Source: Pseudo-nitzschia pungens (Eukaryota; Bacillariophyta; Bacillariophyceae; Bacillariales; Bacillariaceae). From it: a DNA stretch of 64,000 nucleotides. Where the stretch lies: contig CM074763.1 in the NCBI GenBank assembly GCA_037355855.1, positions 5,084,001-5,148,000 of the forward strand, in the 5' to 3' direction. The position numbers were made by a program, and so were the translations under genes. Numbering within the stretch: the stretch's first letter is position 1; each line of letters opens with the position of its first letter. This document shows positions 43,829 through 53,811 of this stretch, piece by piece. The notes beneath the pieces are model-generated. The model was not told the DNA's origin. It saw only the letters and a list, made by a program, of their open reading frames with translations, and ran no database searches.

Positions 43829-46800
43829 TTACTTCTCTGGTTCAGGGCTATCCCTGCAATAATAGGGATGGACTCTCCTGATGTTAACCCGGTCAGTTAC
43901 AAAAGGAGCAGTTTCAATAGTTACAGTTCCATTATCATGGGCCTTGAGCACCTTGTAAGGTCCTTGCCGTGGGAAGGATAGTTTTGGGATAATGCCCTTC
44001 CTTTCCAGGGTGACATAGTCTCCTTCTTTATAGACATGGGGGATCCTTTTCTGGTTTTCCCTGATGTTGCTCTTGTGGATGCTTTTCTGCTTCCTTGCTT
44101 GGATTGCTTCCCAATCCACTGGGAAGTTCACCGGCATGAACATGTCTCGACCAAACACCAGTTGCGCTGGGGAGTACCCCAGGGTAGTATGGATGGCGCT
44201 TCTGATGGCATATGCTGCCTTGGTGGTGAATTCTTCAAAAGGGTCCTCCTCGTGGAGGTCCCTGTTTTCCAGGTTGAAGGACAGCAGACAGTCCTTTAAT
44301 ACCTGATGGATCCTCTCCAACACCGAGTTGGATTGTGGGTTCCAAGCCCCGCTGGGCTTTCTTTTCATCCCCATGTTCTCGCAGAGCTCTTGGAACTCTG
44401 CTTTGAACTCACTCCCGCCATCAAAGCCAATTTCCTTTGGGCGCGGATATCTTGCCAGCCAGGTACTGTCCAACAGTCGTTGAGTTTCTGCTGCATTTGG
44501 GGAGTCCTTCAGGTGAGCCAGTTCAAACCATCCGGTCACTGGGTCCACCATGGTGAGGACATGGATTTGGTAGTCTTTACCATTTTTGTTGTGGACAGTT
44601 GCAGGTCCCCAGAGGTCCACATTGACCCTCTGCCATTTGGTGACTTCAGCTGCTTTTTCCGGTAGTAGTCCATACTTCTTCCGGCCACTCTTCTTAAACA
44701 TCTGACACGTGTGGCAGTGCTTACAAAGGTCCTGGACGTCTTTCCGTAGGCCTTTCCAGGTGAAGACTGAGCGTATGCTCTGTTCCATTCTCTTTTCTCC
44801 GGGATGGACCAACATGCTGTGGTACCATTCCATAACTCTATCCTTGAGTTTATCGGGAATCAGAATCTTTCCTTCTTTATGGATTAGGTTGTAACCTTCC
44901 ACCATTTTGGTGGTCAGTCGGTTGTCTTTTTCCAGAGCACTCATGATTCCTGTGTCCTTTTGCTGGTAGAACTGAATCATGTCCGGGGCAAGTGGGAATG
45001 CACTATTGCCCTGGAATTCTTCCGGAGCTTCTTCTCCAAGTGGGAATAGGAGTTGCCGGAGGTGCTCTTCCTCATCCGCGTAGGTGAGGGGCTTATTCGG
45101 TGGTAGCCATTCCACTGTGTCCGCTGGATCATCAGTAATATCCAGTCGGGATAGTGCATCTGCTGCATCATTGTCTTTGCCCGCAACATGCTTGACTACT
45201 GGATGGAACTCCTCCATAAGGAGTCTCCACCGGACCATTCTCTGCGTCGGCATCTGCTGGTACAGTAGGTTTAGGTGGTCTGTGTGAATAATCACATCTT
45301 GTCCTCGTAGGATTCCTTCAAATGCTTTTAGCCCTTCTACTATGCCCAGGAGTTCTTTCTCTCCAACCGTGTAGTTGAGCTGCGCAGAGTTCAGCTTCCG
45401 GGTGTAGAAACCAAGGGGCTTGCCATCTTGGCATACAGTTGCTCCCAGTTGCCTGTCGCTGGCGTCTGAGTAGAGATGAAATGGTTTCGTAAAGTCTGGG
45501 AATGCAAGCTTTGCTTCATCTGCGAGCATCCTTTTCGCCTCCATGAAAGCTTTCTGCTCTGCCGGACCCCAGTACCAATTCATTTTGCCCTTTTTCCCTG
45601 CTAGTTTGTTCAGAGGGGCTAGGATGTGGGAGCGGCGCTTCCACATGTCCCGGTAGAAGTTTACCATTCCAAGGAACATCTTGAGTTGCTTGGTGTTCTT
45701 GGGGGCTTCCAGGCGCTTCATCGCCTCCAGCTTCTTTGGCTGGGGCTGAATGCCCTCTGTTGTTAACAGAAATCCCAGATATTCCACTTCTTTTTGCATG
45801 AAGAAGGATTTTCGTAGGTTGGCTCTGAAGCCAGCATCATCCAGTCTCTGTAGGACTGTATCGATTTTGTTGAGGTGATCCTGTTCAGATTCTCCCTCCC
45901 GCTGAATGATCAGGATATCATCGATATAGACCAGGACATAGTCCAGATCCCCTAGTAGGTTCATCATGACCGATTGGAAGATATCCGGAGCACAAGCAAT
46001 CCCCATTGCTAGTCTCTTGTAGGCATACTTTCCCCACGGCAGAATGGTGGAGCAGATCTTCTGGCTCTCCTTGCAGATGGGGATGGTGTAGTATCCTTGG
46101 GATAAGTCCAGCGCCGTAGCTGATTTGAACTTTTGGAGCCTTTGGATTGTTTCCCCTATTCGTGGCAGTGGGAATGGTTTTCGTTGGATGGCGGCGTTCA
46201 TTTTCCGGAAGTCGGTGAGAACTCGGATATCGCCTGTTTTCTTTGGTTGACAGAACGTCGGGGATGCCCACGGTGAGTCATCATCGTGGGGGAGTTTCTC
46301 CAGGACTCCAATATCACAGAGCCTGGTGATCTCCTTCCGGAGTGCTTGTTCAAAGGCATGGGGCACTGAATAGTACCTCTGCCTGACCGGTTTGACCCCT
46401 GCTTGGAGTTCAATGGACACCGGTTCTATATTCTTCAGTAGTCCCAGACCTCCTCCAAAGAGTGTCGGGAATTTCTTCAGTGTTTTCTTCAAGGCTTCCT
46501 TGGATTCCGCAGTAATCTCTAGTTCGTTTACCATAGCGTCTATATCGACTTTGGAGTAGTCTGCGTCCAATATTTTGGCTTGCCTTTCTTCCTCTTGTTG
46601 GAGGATTGGACTCTGTGTGTTGGCAAAGAATACTGCCTCACATTTGTCCGGGTTCGAGAGCTCCCCCATCCCCTTCATGGGGATAGAGTCACCCTGCCAT
46701 TCTATTGTTCGGGAGCTGTATTTTATGTCCAGTCCCAGTTGTGCCATTAGATCGGATCCTATAATCATGTCATAGGGTACTTCCTCATGGTGATGATACT

Positions 46801-47104
46801 CATCCACTTGGAAGGTCCATTTGATGGTCTTAGAGTTTGAAAATTCTATCAGCCTTAGTCCCACTGAAGCCGCAGACTTGGTTCTGAACTTGCCTCCGTA
46901 CGTGTTGTAGGTGACAGATCTTTGGTCTCGGTTCGTTAGTTGACTTCGGTCGACAAATTGCCTTAGTATGATGGATTTGGAGCAGCCAGAGTCTAGTAGG
47001 CCCCGGAGCATCCTCCCCCTTCCCTTGTGGTCCAATACCTCCACACAGACGTCCGCAAACCTGTTGATGATGCGGGGTCCGGTGTGGATGGTATCAGAAG
47101 CCAT
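43829..47104 (-). CDS. pol: Pol of Ty3 copy 2 (1091 aa), intact
   Basis: It has all domains found in copy 1: protease LLDSGCSKS, RT with YIDDILI, RNase H with LYSDASDRQLG, integrase zinc domain and DD-E core, then KEGDYVTLERKG. Where copy 1 has a stop, this copy reads FGRDMFMPVNF. It differs from copy 1 by only scattered substitutions and one extra Glu (GEEAPEEF). The first codon, ATG at 47104-47102, directly follows the Gag TGA in the same frame. There is no chromodomain-like end that I can recognise. Confidence 0.94.
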   Translation of the reverse strand: MASDTIHTGPRIINRFADVCVEVLDHKGRGRMLRGLLDSGCSKSIILRQFVDRSQLTNRDQRSVTYNTYGGKFRTKSAASVGLRLIEFSNSKTIKWTFQVDEYHHHEEVPYDMIIGSDLMAQLGLDIKYSSRTIEWQGDSIPMKGMGELSNPDKCEAVFFANTQSPILQQEEERQAKILDADYSKVDIDAMVNELEITAESKEALKKTLKKFPTLFGGGLGLLKNIEPVSIELQAGVKPVRQRYYSVPHAFEQALRKEITRLCDIGVLEKLPHDDDSPWASPTFCQPKKTGDIRVLTDFRKMNAAIQRKPFPLPRIGETIQRLQKFKSATALDLSQGYYTIPICKESQKICSTILPWGKYAYKRLAMGIACAPDIFQSVMMNLLGDLDYVLVYIDDILIIQREGESEQDHLNKIDTVLQRLDDAGFRANLRKSFFMQKEVEYLGFLLTTEGIQPQPKKLEAMKRLEAPKNTKQLKMFLGMVNFYRDMWKRRSHILAPLNKLAGKKGKMNWYWGPAEQKAFMEAKRMLADEAKLAFPDFTKPFHLYSDASDRQLGATVCQDGKPLGFYTRKLNSAQLNYTVGEKELLGIVEGLKAFEGILRGQDVIIHTDHLNLLYQQMPTQRMVRWRLLMEEFHPVVKHVAGKDNDAADALSRLDITDDPADTVEWLPPNKPLTYADEEEHLRQLLFPLGEEAPEEFQGNSAFPLAPDMIQFYQQKDTGIMSALEKDNRLTTKMVEGYNLIHKEGKILIPDKLKDRVMEWYHSMLVHPGEKRMEQSIRSVFTWKGLRKDVQDLCKHCHTCQMFKKSGRKKYGLLPEKAAEVTKWQRVNVDLWGPATVHNKNGKDYQIHVLTMVDPVTGWFELAHLKDSPNAAETQRLLDSTWLARYPRPKEIGFDGGSEFKAEFQELCENMGMKRKPSGAWNPQSNSVLERIHQVLKDCLLSFNLENRDLHEEDPFEEFTTKAAYAIRSAIHTTLGYSPAQLVFGRDMFMPVNFPVDWEAIQARKQKSIHKSNIRENQKRIPHVYKEGDYVTLERKGIIPKLSFPRQGPYKVLKAHDNGTVTIETAPFVTDRVNIRRVHPYYCRDSPEPEK

Positions 47105-48526
47105 TCAGTTGTGGGAACCTTTCTTTTTGAAGGTTTTCCGGTACTTTCTTCTGTACTCTTTGAGTTCTCGTTCGGAGATGTCGATCTCGTCATCGGAGAC
47201 TTCATGGTCAGCTTGGGCCGTGGCCAGTACATAAGAGTACTCGTGGTTCGATAGATTCCTTCCCCAGTGGGGTTTGGAGTGTTGCTCGTTGTCTGAGTCT
47301 TGTTCTTTTGTCACAAAGTGCTCCTTGAGCAGGTTGATGGTTTCCCGGTCGAACTTCCCCTTCTTGTGGGGACCACCGGTTAGTTTCCAGCATTTGCCGG
47401 CATGGACCTTGCCACAGGTCTTGCATAGCTGTTTGTTGCTGTTGTCCACAGGGCGCTTCTTTTTGCCAGGGGATTTCCCGTGGTGGGTTCCTCCCCCAGA
47501 TGCGGCCTTGGGGGTCTTCTTGGGGCCACCGGTTTGTTTTTCGAGGTCCGCGATGCGTTTGCGGAGTTCATCCTCGTTCCGGATGGTGATTTCCAGATTT
47601 TCGAGCTTGTCGATAGTGGTGTTAAAGGGGTGTTTGTAGACGTCCCAACTAATGTGCTCCAGCTTCTCGCGTTGGGAGTGGGTCATGTTGGCATCTAGGA
47701 TTTCCTTCATGTCCTCTTCCGAGTAACTGGATGGTGCAGTGCCGTTTGCAGCGCCACTCTCCCAGAGGCAATCGGGTAGATAGCTCTGTAGCTCGGCCAT
47801 ACGGTTTGCCCATGAGCGAATACCGTGTTTCATGTCGATTTTCGTGTTCCGGATGAATCTCCGGAGCAGAATGTAGGACCTTTTGCCATTCATGTCATTG
47901 CCAAAGATTTTGAGCTTGAGGGCGTGCATACACTCCTCAATGATATCCTTTCTGTACTCCTGGGTTTGGTAGTACTGGATGAGGGTACTTGAGACCCTTT
48001 TCTTTGGGACCGGACCGTCAAGTGCGGTTGGTTCCGGTTCTTGTTCGGACGCCGCCGTAGCAGTCGTGTTGTCCTTCTCGGTTGGGGCGTTGGCGCCCTC
48101 CACCGCCTCTTTGGATTTGTCAGCTGGGGGTTCCTTAGGAGGTTCCTTAGGTTCCCGCATGGCAATCCTCTCGAGTTTTTGCTGGATCAGTTGGTTGTTG
48201 TGTACCTTGTGTCCTGGTTCGGCATAATATGTCCGGCCCAGAACCATCTGGACAATAGAGAGTGCCTCGAGGGAGAGGATTCTCTGGAGGACATCCAGTT
48301 TCTGGTCTCCTTGGAGTTTCTCGTTGTTAACAATTTTCTGGTCAAAGTCTCGCTTCCAGATGATGAAGAGTTCCGGTCTTTCAGTGCCGGTGAGTACCTT
48401 CAGATAGTCACTGAAGGCCACTCCCCCTTTCTCGGAGTCTATGCTCATCTTCACAGCGTTGGCGTCTTCCGGCCAGTCCTCGCGAGTGAAGGTAAAGGGT
48501 TTCTGTTTGGTTCCTTTGGACGCCAT
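47105..48526 (-). CDS. gag: Gag of Ty3 copy 2 (473 aa)
   Basis: Same architecture as Gag of copy 1: WPEDANAVK near the start, YYQTQEYRKDIIEECMHALK in the capsid region, basic KSPGKKKRP linker, CKTCGKVHAGKC knuckle and FKKKGSHN end. The first two thirds differ at many positions from copy 1 (including the variable acidic linker around residues 130-170), while the part after about residue 335 is almost identical. It ends at TGA (47107-47105), followed at once by in-frame pol. Confidence 0.92.
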   Translation of the reverse strand: MASKGTKQKPFTFTREDWPEDANAVKMSIDSEKGGVAFSDYLKVLTGTERPELFIIWKRDFDQKIVNNEKLQGDQKLDVLQRILSLEALSIVQMVLGRTYYAEPGHKVHNNQLIQQKLERIAMREPKEPPKEPPADKSKEAVEGANAPTEKDNTTATAASEQEPEPTALDGPVPKKRVSSTLIQYYQTQEYRKDIIEECMHALKLKIFGNDMNGKRSYILLRRFIRNTKIDMKHGIRSWANRMAELQSYLPDCLWESGAANGTAPSSYSEEDMKEILDANMTHSQREKLEHISWDVYKHPFNTTIDKLENLEITIRNEDELRKRIADLEKQTGGPKKTPKAASGGGTHHGKSPGKKKRPVDNSNKQLCKTCGKVHAGKCWKLTGGPHKKGKFDRETINLLKEHFVTKEQDSDNEQHSKPHWGRNLSNHEYSYVLATAQADHEVSDDEIDISERELKEYRRKYRKTFKKKGSHN

Positions 48527-49273
48527 GGTTAATCAGTTTTATTTAGTTAATTTAGTTACTTTAGTCTGTTATCTGCTAATCTGTTAATTTCAGTGTGGAA
48601 ATGAGCAAAAGTGGTTGCTCCAGATTTTGCAGTTTTTGCTACTAAATTTGGTTTCCACGCGATAACTCGTGTTGTAACTGATTTTGCTCTCATCCATCTT
48701 GGTGATGGGAGTTGTTTCTCTCTTTAGCTCCCGGGAATCCTGTGGTTCTCCGGAGTTGTTTCTGTTTTTATTTTGTGGGATTCGATTCCCGTGGTTCTCC
48801 GGCGTTGCTTCTCTGTTAAGCGGTCACCGGGCCGGTCCCACTTCCCGTTTCCCGTGGGATTAGTGGTGTTCGGGTATTTATCATATACCTTTCCGGATAT
48901 CCGTATATTTCCGTTGTGGTTGGCATCCCCTCTCCGGTCTGTCCATCCCCTCGGTGTTGGTCCAATTAGTCCATTCACTGATTTATGTGTCACTTTTTCG
49001 GTACATATTTCCGTATTTTTCGATTATTTCTGTTGTCGACCATGGTCCTGTTTAGGTCCTTAGGTGTCTCTGTTGCTGCAGTTGCTCCTTGTAATGGAGC
49101 CAACTGTTGCTGGGGTTGGTCTTCCTTAGTGCTGCAGACACCGGATGTCCTTTCCCCTGTTTGCTTCTATGCGCCTCCATTTTTCGGCAGTTTCTTCGGT
49201 CCCGTCGGTTTGCCGACCGATCGGTCCCTTCTCTTGCTCATGGTCATCAGCGCTCAGCTTGATTTTAAAATCA

Positions 49274-49462
49274 TGCCATACCCCGGGTCTACTAGTGATT
49301 AGAATAGTAGTGATATGCAAATTGTGAGCTCTATTGGTTAGTCTATTTGCTACAGTTCTAAGAGCCTTCCGAATCAGCGATTCTGTCGACTCGCCGATTG
49401 TTTTTATCCTTATCCTTAATCCAGTCCCGAGTAGACTCGTGACTGTATTCCGGTGCACGGCA
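49274..49462 (-). repeat. 5' LTR of Ty3 copy 2
   Basis: Identical to 43616-43804 as far as I can read. In the element's orientation it is followed by the same TGATTTTAAAATCA palindrome as copy 1 (about 49260-49273). Confidence 0.93.
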
Positions 49463-49865
49463 CTGGTCCCTAAGTGTCTCGCTCAAGGTCCCTGTTTCCA
49501 AGCCAATTGCCCCTGGATACTGTTTCCACTTAAAAGTACTTGCGAGTTTGAACTTCAAGTTCCCTCCTGAGCCTTTTAAGTGTGCCCTGCCATTGATATC
49601 CCCCGGTCCCTAAGTGTTCCTACTAAAGCCCCCCTCCACGCAAGCACCTTCCCTGGTCCTAGGTCTTTGTTACAAGCCAGTTGTCGGTTTGTTTCTACAC
49701 GATTTGCAGTGGTCTGCTGGAGTTTCTAAATTCTGTAACTCCAGAGCACCTCTGTGGGTTTCGAACGTGATTCTTCTGGAAGTGCTCCAGTCTTTTCTTT
49801 TGGTTCCCCTGGAGTTTTTCCTTGTCCAGACCAACGTTGGACCTTTTGTTGCTGCTGTACCCTGT

Positions 49866-52000
49866 TTCCCGGTGCTCCTGCACTCCACTGGAGGTTTTCT
49901 ACTGTTGATTGCCTTCCACCGGTGCTTCTCCTGCCCCGGCCTTTGCCCTCAACCGGTGCTTCACCTGCTCCGGCCTTTGTCAACACCTGGCACTTGCACA
50001 TCCAAGAGGCGTGTCTGCTGTTGGTCCAACCCCAATTGCCTGCTTTTCAGTTGTTGCTTTGCTCTCAACCGGTGCTTCTCCTGCCCCGGCCTTTGCTCTC
50101 AACCGGTGCTTCTCCTTCCCGGCCTTTGTCAACAACCGGTGCTTCTCCTGCCCCGGCCTTTGTCAACACCGGGTACTTCTCCATTCAAGCGCGGCGTTTC
50201 AGTTGGTGATCCTGCACTCCACTGGAGGTTTTCTGCTGTTGATTGCCCTCCACCGGTGCTTCTCCTGCCCTGGCATTTGCCCTCAACCGGTGCTTCACCT
50301 GCTCCGGCCTTTTCATCACCTGGCACTTGCACATCCAAGAAGCGTGTCTGCTGTTGGTCCAGCACCCACTTGCTTGCTTTTCAGCTGTTGTTTGCCCTCA
50401 ACCGGTGCTTCTCCTGCCCCGGCCTTTGTCATCAACCGGTGATTCACCTGCCCCGGCCTTTGTCTTCACCTGGCACTTGCCCATCCAAGAGGCGTGTCTG
50501 CTGTCGGTCCACCACCCAATTGTTTGCTTTTCAGCTGTTGTTTGCCCTCAATCGGTGCTTCTCCTGCCCCGGCCTTTGTCCACCACTGGTGCTTCTCCTT
50601 TCCAGCGCGGCGATTCAGTAGTTGCTCCTGCACTCCACTGGAGGTTTTCTGCTGTTGATTTGCCCTCCACCGGTGCTTCTCCTGTCCCGGCCTTTGCCCT
50701 CAACCGGTGCTTCACCTGCTCCGGCCTTTGTCATCACCTGGCACTTGCACATCCAAGAGGCGTGCCTGCTGTTGGTCCAACACCCAATTGCCTGCTTTTC
50801 AGTTGTTGCTTTGCTCTCAACCGGTGCTTCTCCTGCCCCGGCCTTTGCTCTCAACCGGTGCTTCTCCTGCCCTGGCCTTTGTCAACAACCGGTGCTTCTC
50901 CTGCCCCGGCCTTTGTCAACACCGGGTAGTTCTCCATTCAAGCGCGGCGGTTCAGTTGGTGATCCTGCACTCCACTGGCGGTTTTCTGCTGTTGATTGCC
51001 CTCCACCGGTGCTTCTCCTGCCCTGGCATTTGCCCCCAATCGGTGCTTCACCTGCTCCGGCCTTTTCATCACCTGGCACTTGCACATCCAAGAAGCGTGT
51101 CTGCTGTTGGTCCAGCACCCACTTGCTTGCTTTTCAGCTGTTGTTTGCCCTCAATCGGTGCTTCTCCTGCCCCGGCCTTTGTACTCAACTGGTGCTTCTC
51201 CTTTCAAGCGCGGCGGTTCAGTTGGTGATCCTGCACTCCACTGGAGGTTTTCTGCTGTTGATTGCCCTCCACCGGTGCTTCTCCTGCCCTGGCATTTGCC
51301 CTCCACCGGTGCTTCACCTGCTCCGGCCTTTTCATCACCTGGCACTTGCACATCCAAGAAGCGTGTCTGCTGTTGGTCCAGCACCCACTTGCTTGCTTTT
51401 CAGCTGTTGTTTGCCCTCAATCGGTGCTTCTCCTGCCCCGGCCTTTGTACTCAACTGGTGCTTCTCCTTTCAAGCGCGGCGATTCAGTAGTTGCTCCTGC
51501 ACTCCACTGGAGGTTTTCTGCTGTTGATTTGCCCTCCACCGGTGCTTCTCCTGCCCCGGCCTTTGCCCTCAACCGGTGCTTCTCCTGCCCCGGCCTTTGT
51601 CATCACCTGGCACTTGCACATCCAAGAGGCGTGTCTGCTGTTGGTCCAGCACCCAATTGCTTGCGTTTCAGCTGTTGTTTGCCCTCAACCGGTGCTTCTC
51701 CTGCCCCGGCCTTTGTCATCAACCGGTGCTTCTCCTGCCCCGGCCTTTGTCATCAACCGGTGCTTCCCCTGCTTCGGCCTCTGTCATCACCTGGCACTTG
51801 CACATCCAAGAGGCGTGTCTGCTGTTGGTCCGACACCCAACTGATTGCTTTTCAGTTGTTGCTTTGCTCTCAACTGGTGCTTCTCCTGCCCCGGCCTTTG
51901 TCATCAACTGGTGCTTCCCCTGCCCCGGCCTTTGTCATCAACCGGTGCTTCTCCTGCCCCGGCCTTTGTCATCACCTGGCACTTGCACATCCCAGAGCAG
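49866..52000 (+). repeat. 34-bp minisatellite with a 265-415-bp higher-order repeat, LINE 5'UTR
   Basis: The basic unit is CAACCGGTGCTTCTCCTGCC plus CCGGCCTTTGTCAT, 34 bp (for example at 51686, 51720 and 51754). It alternates with CACCTGGCACTTGCACATCC and a CTGCTGTTGGTCCA block. The phrase CTGCACTCCACTGG marks larger units beginning near 49870, 50210, 50625, 50963, 51228 and 51497. Because 34 is not a multiple of three, the long ORFs here shift frame between units; I do not call them genes. It lies directly upstream of ORF1, like the 5'UTR monomers of some mammalian L1s. Confidence 0.85.
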
Positions 52001-52098
52001 TGTAGAATACACCCATCTGTATATATCCATACAGGTTAACACTGACAGCCTACCAGCGCCCGAGCCAACACGCCTATTCAGACGATCCTAGCCCCACC

Positions 52099-53505
52099 AT
52101 GCCTCCCCCCCCGCCAGCTTCCAGGCGAAAAAGGTCTCCCCTGGCTAACACTCCTTCAAACAAACGCGCCTTTACGGGGACCCCTTCCCGCCGACTACCT
52201 GCTGGTTCCGTTCTTCAGGCTACTCCCTCTCCCCCTCCCTCTCCCCGTACAGCTAGGGATTCACTCCCTTCTGATGATGATATGTCCTTCACTTCTGCTG
52301 TGTCTACTGGTGCACTAGATGATGTTGATATGAGCACTGAGCAGTCAGGCACTGGGCATTCAGACACAGGGCATTCAGGCAGTGGGGAGTCCGACAGTGG
52401 GACGTCTGACAGTGGGAAGTCCAACAGTGGGAAGTCCAACAGTGGAAATTCCAACAGTGGGACGTCCAACAGTGGGAAGCCCAACAGTGGAAAGTCCAAC
52501 AGTGCGACGTCTAGGGATGGCCAGCCAGGCTCTGAGCACTCAGACTCTAAGCACCCTCCTTCCAAGGTCTCTCCTTCCAAGTCTAGTCTGAAACAAGCTA
52601 CTCTTGCATTTCTTTCTGACACACCGTCTGCAGAGCGACATGCCCTGCGCAAGAAAGCCCTGGCTGCTGCCAACAAAGCTCACTCAGATTCCTTCCTCTG
52701 GTGCTTCTACGGTAAGGGGCCTTTTACTGGTCGTGCTTCCATTCCCACCCCTATCCACACTCTTCGTAAAACTCCAGCAGGATCCCGGCTATGGACTGGG
52801 TGTCCTAGTCCCACTCACTTCTTCAGCAAGAAAGATGGGAATGACAAGAAATCCATCCATGATGTCTGTCAGTCTGCCATCCCTCCAGCATATGCTCAAG
52901 CTTTTCCTGACAACCCTGAGTGGAGAACTGCTTCTGTGGAGTCCCTGGTTTCCCTTGCTTCTCTCTGCTTTCAAGCCTCTGCAGACTGGACCAAGCAACC
53001 TTCAGGCCATGCTCTGAAGAGATGTCTTATTGGTTTGGCCAAGATGTCTCCTGAGTGTTTTGATGACCTGTATTGTGAAGGTAACCTTTTGCCCAGCACT
53101 GAAGGAAGAGTTTGGTTGGCAGCCAATCAGGTGCTTGGCTCCCACTGGCATTTCAAGAAGCGACCTCCTACACCTGCGCCAACTGCAGTTGATGATGCTT
53201 CCACTTATAGGAATGAACGACTCCATGGTCCTGGGGGTACCCTTGATGCTGAACAACACCAATCTCTTGATGCTTCCATCACCTCAGAATTGGCAATTGG
53301 TGCAGCTGGTGCACTTCCCCAGTCACACTCCCTGTTACAAACCCCTTTCCATGTCCTACAAGGTTACACCCTGACTGCCAAGAGGCAGTGGCTTGCAACC
53401 ATCCACCTTGCAAGGAAACAGTATGCAGCGCCTGACCCACCAGTGCAGCCATACCAACAAGAGGCTGCTCTTCTCAGAGCCTGGCTCACTGGACCTCAGG
53501 GTTGA
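52099..53505 (+). CDS. LINE copy A: ORF1 N-terminal part fused to the ORF2 C-terminus (468 aa)
   Basis: The start has a CCACCATGC context. The first 110 residues are Pro/Ser-rich and basic; residues about 93-140 are 15-bp tandem repeats coding SNSGK-type pentapeptides. A folded-looking region follows (DSFLWCFYGKGPFTG through EGRVWLAANQVLGSHWHF). From TYRNERLHGPGG to the end (about 100 residues) it is almost identical to the last 100 residues of ORF2 in copy B. So this copy has lost the end of ORF1, the 3' two-thirds of the coding region and most of ORF2 in one deletion, and kept an open frame. It cannot encode an RT; the product, if made, would be a chimeric ORF1 protein. Confidence 0.8.
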   Translation: MPPPPPASRRKRSPLANTPSNKRAFTGTPSRRLPAGSVLQATPSPPPSPRTARDSLPSDDDMSFTSAVSTGALDDVDMSTEQSGTGHSDTGHSGSGESDSGTSDSGKSNSGKSNSGNSNSGTSNSGKPNSGKSNSATSRDGQPGSEHSDSKHPPSKVSPSKSSLKQATLAFLSDTPSAERHALRKKALAAANKAHSDSFLWCFYGKGPFTGRASIPTPIHTLRKTPAGSRLWTGCPSPTHFFSKKDGNDKKSIHDVCQSAIPPAYAQAFPDNPEWRTASVESLVSLASLCFQASADWTKQPSGHALKRCLIGLAKMSPECFDDLYCEGNLLPSTEGRVWLAANQVLGSHWHFKKRPPTPAPTAVDDASTYRNERLHGPGGTLDAEQHQSLDASITSELAIGAAGALPQSHSLLQTPFHVLQGYTLTAKRQWLATIHLARKQYAAPDPPVQPYQQEAALLRAWLTGPQG

Positions 53506-53811
53506 TTACACTTTGTACCTTGGTTTTGTCTTCTGTTCCTGCTTCTTATCCTGTCCCATCCCTTTTGATACTGGATCCTATCCCAATATCTTCATTCCCA
53601 TTTCACTTTCTCTCAAGTCCCTATTTTGTGGGACTTGCTTGTCTTTTTCCCTGCTTGATGTTCAAGGTTTGTTTGAAAATTTGTCGTTCTGCCACTTGGG
53701 GTCCTGACTCTATGATGGAGGCGACGTTAAAGTCTGGATACAGACTGAGTAATTTAGTTTCACCTTTGGTGATTAAAGTTATTTAAATACGTATATTATT
53801 ATTATTATTGT
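53506..53811 (+). repeat. LINE copy A 3'UTR and tail
   Basis: After the stop comes a T-rich 3'UTR, then the AGTCTG-GATA-CAGACT stem-loop (about 53732-53747), a CACC-TTT-GGTG stem-loop (about 53762-53772) and a TATTATTATTATTATTG end. The first loop differs from copies B and C (GATA versus GTTA) while the stem is unchanged. Confidence 0.88.

Larger units (their letters stand above)
43616..49462 (-). mobile_element. Ty3/gypsy LTR retrotransposon copy 2 (5.85 kb), TSD CTGGT
   Basis: LTRs of 189 bp (43616-43804 and 49274-49462) are identical as far as I can read; CTGGT flanks both sides (43611-43615 and 49463-49467). Gag and Pol are open throughout, so this copy looks intact and recent. It is inserted in reverse orientation in the LINE 5'UTR and therefore postdates the LINE insertion. 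Confidence 0.95.

Noticed and set aside
49614..52005. Long plus-strand ORFs (up to 335 codons) rich in Pro/Ala/Ser before LINE ORF1
   Set aside because: The 34-bp unit shifts frame every repeat, so several frames stay open; better explained as 5'UTR minisatellite.
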